From assembly GCA_036268775.1 (NCBI GenBank), contig DATATM010000024.1:78689-142688 (forward strand): 64,000 nt of DNA, read 5' to 3'. A model generated the notes under the pieces. That model did no database searches, was not told where the DNA came from, and saw nothing but the letters and a program-made list of their open reading frames with translations. Position 1 is the stretch's first letter. The number at the start of each line of letters is the position of its first letter. Shown here piece after piece: positions 60,922 through 64,000 of the stretch. This DNA comes from DASZIT01 sp036268775. Lineage in GTDB: Bacteria; Actinomycetota; Acidimicrobiia; Acidimicrobiales; RAAP-2. The position numbers and the translations under genes are program-made.

Positions 60922-60937
60922 GCAAAGGAGCAACCCG

Positions 60938-62101
60938 GTGGACTTCACCCAATCCGACGAGCACGTGATGCTGCGGGAAGCCGTCAGCTCCATCGCCAGC
61001 AAGTTCGGCCACGAGTACTACGTGGCCAAGGCCCGAGCCGACGGGCGGACCACCGAGCTGTGGGACGCAGTGGGCGAAGCCGGGTTCCTCGGGGTCAGTG
61101 TGCCCGAGGAGTACGGCGGGGGCGGGGGCGGGATCACCGAGCTGGCCATGGTCACCGAGGAGCTGGCCGCCGCCGGCTGCCCGCTGTTGATCATGGTGGT
61201 GTCCCCGGCCATCTGTGCCACCATCATCGCCAAGTTCGGGACCGAGGCCCAGAAGCAGCGCTGGTTGCCGAAGTTCGCCACCGGCGAGTTGAAGATGGCC
61301 TTCGCCATCACCGAGCCCGACGCCGGCTCCAACTCCCACAACCTGTCCCTCACCGCCACCAAGGACGGGGACATCTATCGGCTCAACGGTTCGAAGTACT
61401 ACATCTCGGGAGTCGACGAGGCCCAGGCCATGTTGGTGGTGACCCGGTCGGGCGTCGACCCCGACACCGGTCGAGGCAAGCTGTCGCTGTTCGTGGTGGA
61501 CACCGACACCCCGGGTCTCGACAAGCAGGTCCTCCCGGTGGAGATCACCGCACCGGAGAAGCAGTACACCCTGTTCTTCGACAACGTCCAGGTCGAAGCG
61601 GATCGGCTCATCGGGGCGGAGGGCGAGGGACTGCGCCAGGTCTTCTTCGGGCTCAACCCCGAGCGCATCCTGTCGGCCTCCATCGCCAACGGCATCAGCC
61701 GCTACGTGTTGGACAAGGCGGCCAACTACGCCCGCGAACGTCAGGTGTGGGGCACCCCCATCGGCCGGCACCAGGGGATCTCCCACCCGTTGGCCAAAGC
61801 CAAGATCGAGGTCGAGCTGGCCCGGTTGATGACCGACAAGGCGGCCTGGCTCTGCGACTTCGCTGGGGACACTCCCGACGCCGGCGAGGCGGCCAACATG
61901 GCCAAGTACGCGGCGGCCGAGGCCACCCTGGCCGCCCTCGACCAGGCCATCCAGACCCACGGGGGCAACGGTATGTCGTCGGAGTACGGGATCGCCGACC
62001 TCTGGGGCATGGCCCGGCTCCTCCGTATCGCCCCGGTCAGCCGGGAGATGATCCTCAACTTCGTGGCCCAGCACTCCCTGGGGTTGCCCAAGTCGTATTG
62101 A
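60938..62101 (+). CDS. acyl-CoA dehydrogenase, isovaleryl-CoA-dehydrogenase-like catalytic layout
   Basis: The 387-residue flavoenzyme has EYGGGGGGITELAMVTEELA, FAITEPDAGSNSHNLSLTAT (FAD contacts) and QTHGGNGMSSEYGIADLWG. The C-terminal position that carries the catalytic Glu in medium-chain enzymes reads IAPVSREM, with no Glu. Instead a Glu occurs in NPERILSAS (near 242), where isovaleryl-CoA and long-chain dehydrogenases keep theirs. That fits a branched substrate such as isovaleryl-CoA or citronellyl-CoA, one step before a methylcrotonyl- or geranyl-CoA carboxylase. GTG at 60938 follows AAAGGAG. It is the last gene of the operon. Confidence 0.9.
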   Translation: MDFTQSDEHVMLREAVSSIASKFGHEYYVAKARADGRTTELWDAVGEAGFLGVSVPEEYGGGGGGITELAMVTEELAAAGCPLLIMVVSPAICATIIAKFGTEAQKQRWLPKFATGELKMAFAITEPDAGSNSHNLSLTATKDGDIYRLNGSKYYISGVDEAQAMLVVTRSGVDPDTGRGKLSLFVVDTDTPGLDKQVLPVEITAPEKQYTLFFDNVQVEADRLIGAEGEGLRQVFFGLNPERILSASIANGISRYVLDKAANYARERQVWGTPIGRHQGISHPLAKAKIEVELARLMTDKAAWLCDFAGDTPDAGEAANMAKYAAAEATLAALDQAIQTHGGNGMSSEYGIADLWGMARLLRIAPVSREMILNFVAQHSLGLPKSY

Positions 62102-62103
62102 GT

Positions 62104-62120
62104 CGGCCGGTCGCCGGCCG
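62104..62120. terminator. 7-bp GC hairpin after the catabolic operon
   Basis: CGGCCGG, TCG loop, CCGGCCG, two bases past the stop of the acyl-CoA dehydrogenase. No T-run follows. It separates the operon from typA. Confidence 0.45.
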
Positions 62121-62160
62121 GGGTACCGACGACCCAGTCTGAGGCAGCAACCAGCGGGAC

Positions 62161-62166
62161 TATCAT
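62161..62166 (+). promoter_or_regulatory. -10 hexamer before typA
   Basis: TATCAT, nine bases, then ATG at 62176. No Shine-Dalgarno sequence precedes the ATG. The spacing is slightly longer than at the other leaderless starts. Confidence 0.4.
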
Positions 62167-62175
62167 TGGTTCCTT

Positions 62176-64000
62176 ATGCCTATGCAGACCCGTGACGACA
62201 TCCGCAACGTAGCCATCGTGGCCCACGTCGACCATGGGAAGACCACGCTGGTGGACGCCATGCTCTGGCAGTCGGGGGCCTTCCGGGCCAACCAGTCGGT
62301 CAACGAGCGGGTGATGGACTCCGGCGATCTCGAGCGGGAGAAGGGCATCACCATCCTGGCCAAGAACACCGCGGTGCTCCACGGCGGGGTGAAGATCAAC
62401 ATCATCGACACCCCAGGCCACGCCGACTTCGGCGGCGAGGTGGAACGGGGTCTCACCATGGTCGACGGGGTCCTCCTGCTGGTGGACGCCTCCGAGGGGC
62501 CCCTCCCTCAGACCCGTTTCGTGCTCCGGAAGGCCCTCCAGGCCCGGCTGCCGGTGGTGCTGGTGGTCAACAAGGTCGACCGTCCCGACGCCCGCATCGA
62601 AGAAGTGGTCCACGAGGTGGAGGAGCTCTTCCTCGACCTCGACGCCGACGAGCACCAGATCGACTTCCCCATCCTCTACTCCAACGCCCGGGCGGGTTGG
62701 GCCTCCACCGAGCGGGGGGTGGAGGGCACCGACCTCGAGCCGCTGTTCCAGGCCATTTTGGACAGCATCCCCGCACCGGAGTACGACTCGGACGCCCCGC
62801 TGCAGGCCATCGTCTCCAATCTGGACGCCTCCCCTTACCTCGGACGCCTGGCCATCTGCCGCATCCGCAACGGCGTGCTCCGCAAGGGCTCGACGGTCGC
62901 CTGGTGCAAGCTGGACGGGACCATCGAGCGGACCAAGATCACCGAGCTCTACATCACCGACGCCTTGGACCGGGTGGACGCCGCCGAGGCCGGACCGGGC
63001 GAGATCGCCGCGGTGGCGGGCATGGCGGAGATCACCATCGGGGAGACCCTGGCCGATCCCGACGATCCCCGGCCGCTGCCGGTCATCACCGTCGATGAGC
63101 CCAGCCTGTCGATGACCATCGGGATCAACACCTCGCCGTTGGCCGGTGCCGACGGCTCCAAACTCACCGCCCGCCAGATCCTCAACCGGCTCGACGCCGA
63201 GCTGGTCGGCAACGTCTCGCTCCGGGTCCTCCAAACCGAGCGGCCCGACACCTGGGAGGTCCAGGGCCGGGGCGAGCTCCAATTGGCAGTGCTGGTGGAG
63301 ACCATGCGGCGGGAGGGGTTCGAGATGACGGTCGGAAAGCCGCAGGTCGTCACCCGGGAGATCGACGGGAAGATCCACGAGCCGATGGAGCGGGTGGCCA
63401 TCGACGTCCCCGACGACTACCTCGGGGTGATCACCCAGCTGATGGCCCTCCGGAAGGGGACCCTCATCGAGATGGTCAACCACGGGAGCGGGTGGGTCCG
63501 GATGGACTACCGCACCCCGGCCCGCGGCCTGGTCGGCTTCCGCACCGAGTTCATGACCGAGACCCGGGGGACCGGCATGCTCCACCACGTCTTCGACGGG
63601 TGGGAGCCGTGGCACGGGGCACTGAAGACCAAGCGCAACGGGTCGATGGTGGCCGACCGTCGAGGGATGACCACCGGCTACACCCTGATGAGCCTCCAGG
63701 AGCGGGGCATGCTGCTGGTCGGCCCGGTCACCGAGGTCTACGAGGGCATGGTCATCGGGGAGAACGCCCGGGACGAGGAGATGGACGTCAACCCCATCAA
63801 GGAGAAGAAGCTCACCAACGTTCGGTCGGCCACCGCCGACGAGGCGATCCGCCTGACTCCCCCGCTGTTGCTGTCGCTGGAGCAGGCCTTGGAGTTCATC
63901 GCCGACGACGAGTGCGTCGAGGTGACGCCGAAGGCGGTGCGCCTCCGCAAGGTCATCCTCGACCAGGCCGTCCGGGGCCGGCTCCGGAGTCGGGCCCGCA
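62176..64000 (+). CDS. typA: ribosome-associated GTPase TypA/BipA (3' end cut by window edge)
   Basis: This translational GTPase assists ribosome assembly and stress growth. The visible 608 residues include G1 AHVDHGKTTLVDAMLWQSG, G3 IDTPGHADFGGEVERG and G4 VVNKVDRPDAR, then the EF-G-like domains (WEVQGRGELQLAVLVETMR) and the C-terminal typA domain (LVGFRTEFMTETRGTGM, then GPVTEVYEGMVIGENARDEE). The sequence stays open to the window end at about the residue where family members finish (VEVTPKAVRLRKVILDQ), so only a few residues are missing. An in-frame ATG at 62182 is an alternative start. Confidence 0.96.
   Translation, partial: MPMQTRDDIRNVAIVAHVDHGKTTLVDAMLWQSGAFRANQSVNERVMDSGDLEREKGITILAKNTAVLHGGVKINIIDTPGHADFGGEVERGLTMVDGVLLLVDASEGPLPQTRFVLRKALQARLPVVLVVNKVDRPDARIEEVVHEVEELFLDLDADEHQIDFPILYSNARAGWASTERGVEGTDLEPLFQAILDSIPAPEYDSDAPLQAIVSNLDASPYLGRLAICRIRNGVLRKGSTVAWCKLDGTIERTKITELYITDALDRVDAAEAGPGEIAAVAGMAEITIGETLADPDDPRPLPVITVDEPSLSMTIGINTSPLAGADGSKLTARQILNRLDAELVGNVSLRVLQTERPDTWEVQGRGELQLAVLVETMRREGFEMTVGKPQVVTREIDGKIHEPMERVAIDVPDDYLGVITQLMALRKGTLIEMVNHGSGWVRMDYRTPARGLVGFRTEFMTETRGTGMLHHVFDGWEPWHGALKTKRNGSMVADRRGMTTGYTLMSLQERGMLLVGPVTEVYEGMVIGENARDEEMDVNPIKEKKLTNVRSATADEAIRLTPPLLLSLEQALEFIADDECVEVTPKAVRLRKVILDQAVRGRLRSRAR

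Overview
The window is GC-rich, densely packed and free of mobile elements. It reads like the chromosome of an aerobic, heterotrophic member of the Actinomycetota, most likely class Acidimicrobiia. That placement is an inference. It rests on the actinobacterial block mfd / SurA-like foldase / mazG / eno / ftsB-like / DUF501 / ppx, on pth-rplY-prs-glmU, on DUF2510, DUF2834 and AtuA proteins, and on many start codons that lie 6-9 bases after a TANNNT hexamer with no Shine-Dalgarno sequence (leaderless mRNAs).

Layout. 0.1-9.6 kb is mixed metabolism and surface proteins: a LivK-type binding lipoprotein, trpD overlapping an acyl-CoA dehydrogenase, two lipoproteins, an aldo/keto reductase, a cupin-P450 pair and a DUF2510 membrane protein. 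9.8-11.3 kb holds an ArsR-SRPBCC pair and an OsmC/Ohr protein. 11.4-17.5 kb is a co-oriented signalling block: a hybrid kinase with three PAS domains, a stand-alone receiver and a membrane hybrid kinase. 17.7-20.4 kb is a TetR regulator, an FAD oxidoreductase and a convergent DUF2834 membrane protein; the two target genes are bracketed by near-identical 14-bp palindromes that contain TTGACA. A tRNA with a UAA anticodon but a short variable loop follows. 20.6-25.8 kb carries a type-B carboxylesterase, an NlpC/P60 hydrolase and a PlsC-SDR pair.

25.8-39.4 kb is a cell-surface glycoconjugate region: a UDP-sulfoquinovose synthase (sqdB) with a GT2, a GT2 coupled to a DUF2304-DUF2142 fusion protein, a RimJ-like acetyltransferase, a YfhO-like membrane protein, a small frameshifted gene, a double-domain GT2, a coiled-coil orphan and a GT4-like glycosyltransferase. 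39.5-55.4 kb is housekeeping on the minus strand: ppx, DUF501, ftsB-like, eno, MazG fused to a tetrapyrrole-methylase-like domain, a SurA-like lipoprotein, mfd, an ABC-2 exporter, pth, rplY, prs and a GlmU that lacks its acetyltransferase end.

55.5-62.1 kb is a plus-strand catabolic operon: carboxyltransferase, biotin carboxylase/carrier, AtuA protein and acyl-CoA dehydrogenase. It resembles methylcrotonyl-CoA or geranyl-CoA carboxylase systems for leucine or acyclic terpenes. The window ends inside typA/bipA. No CRISPR array, rRNA, prophage or insertion sequence was seen, and no gene-free stretch exceeds 300 bases.
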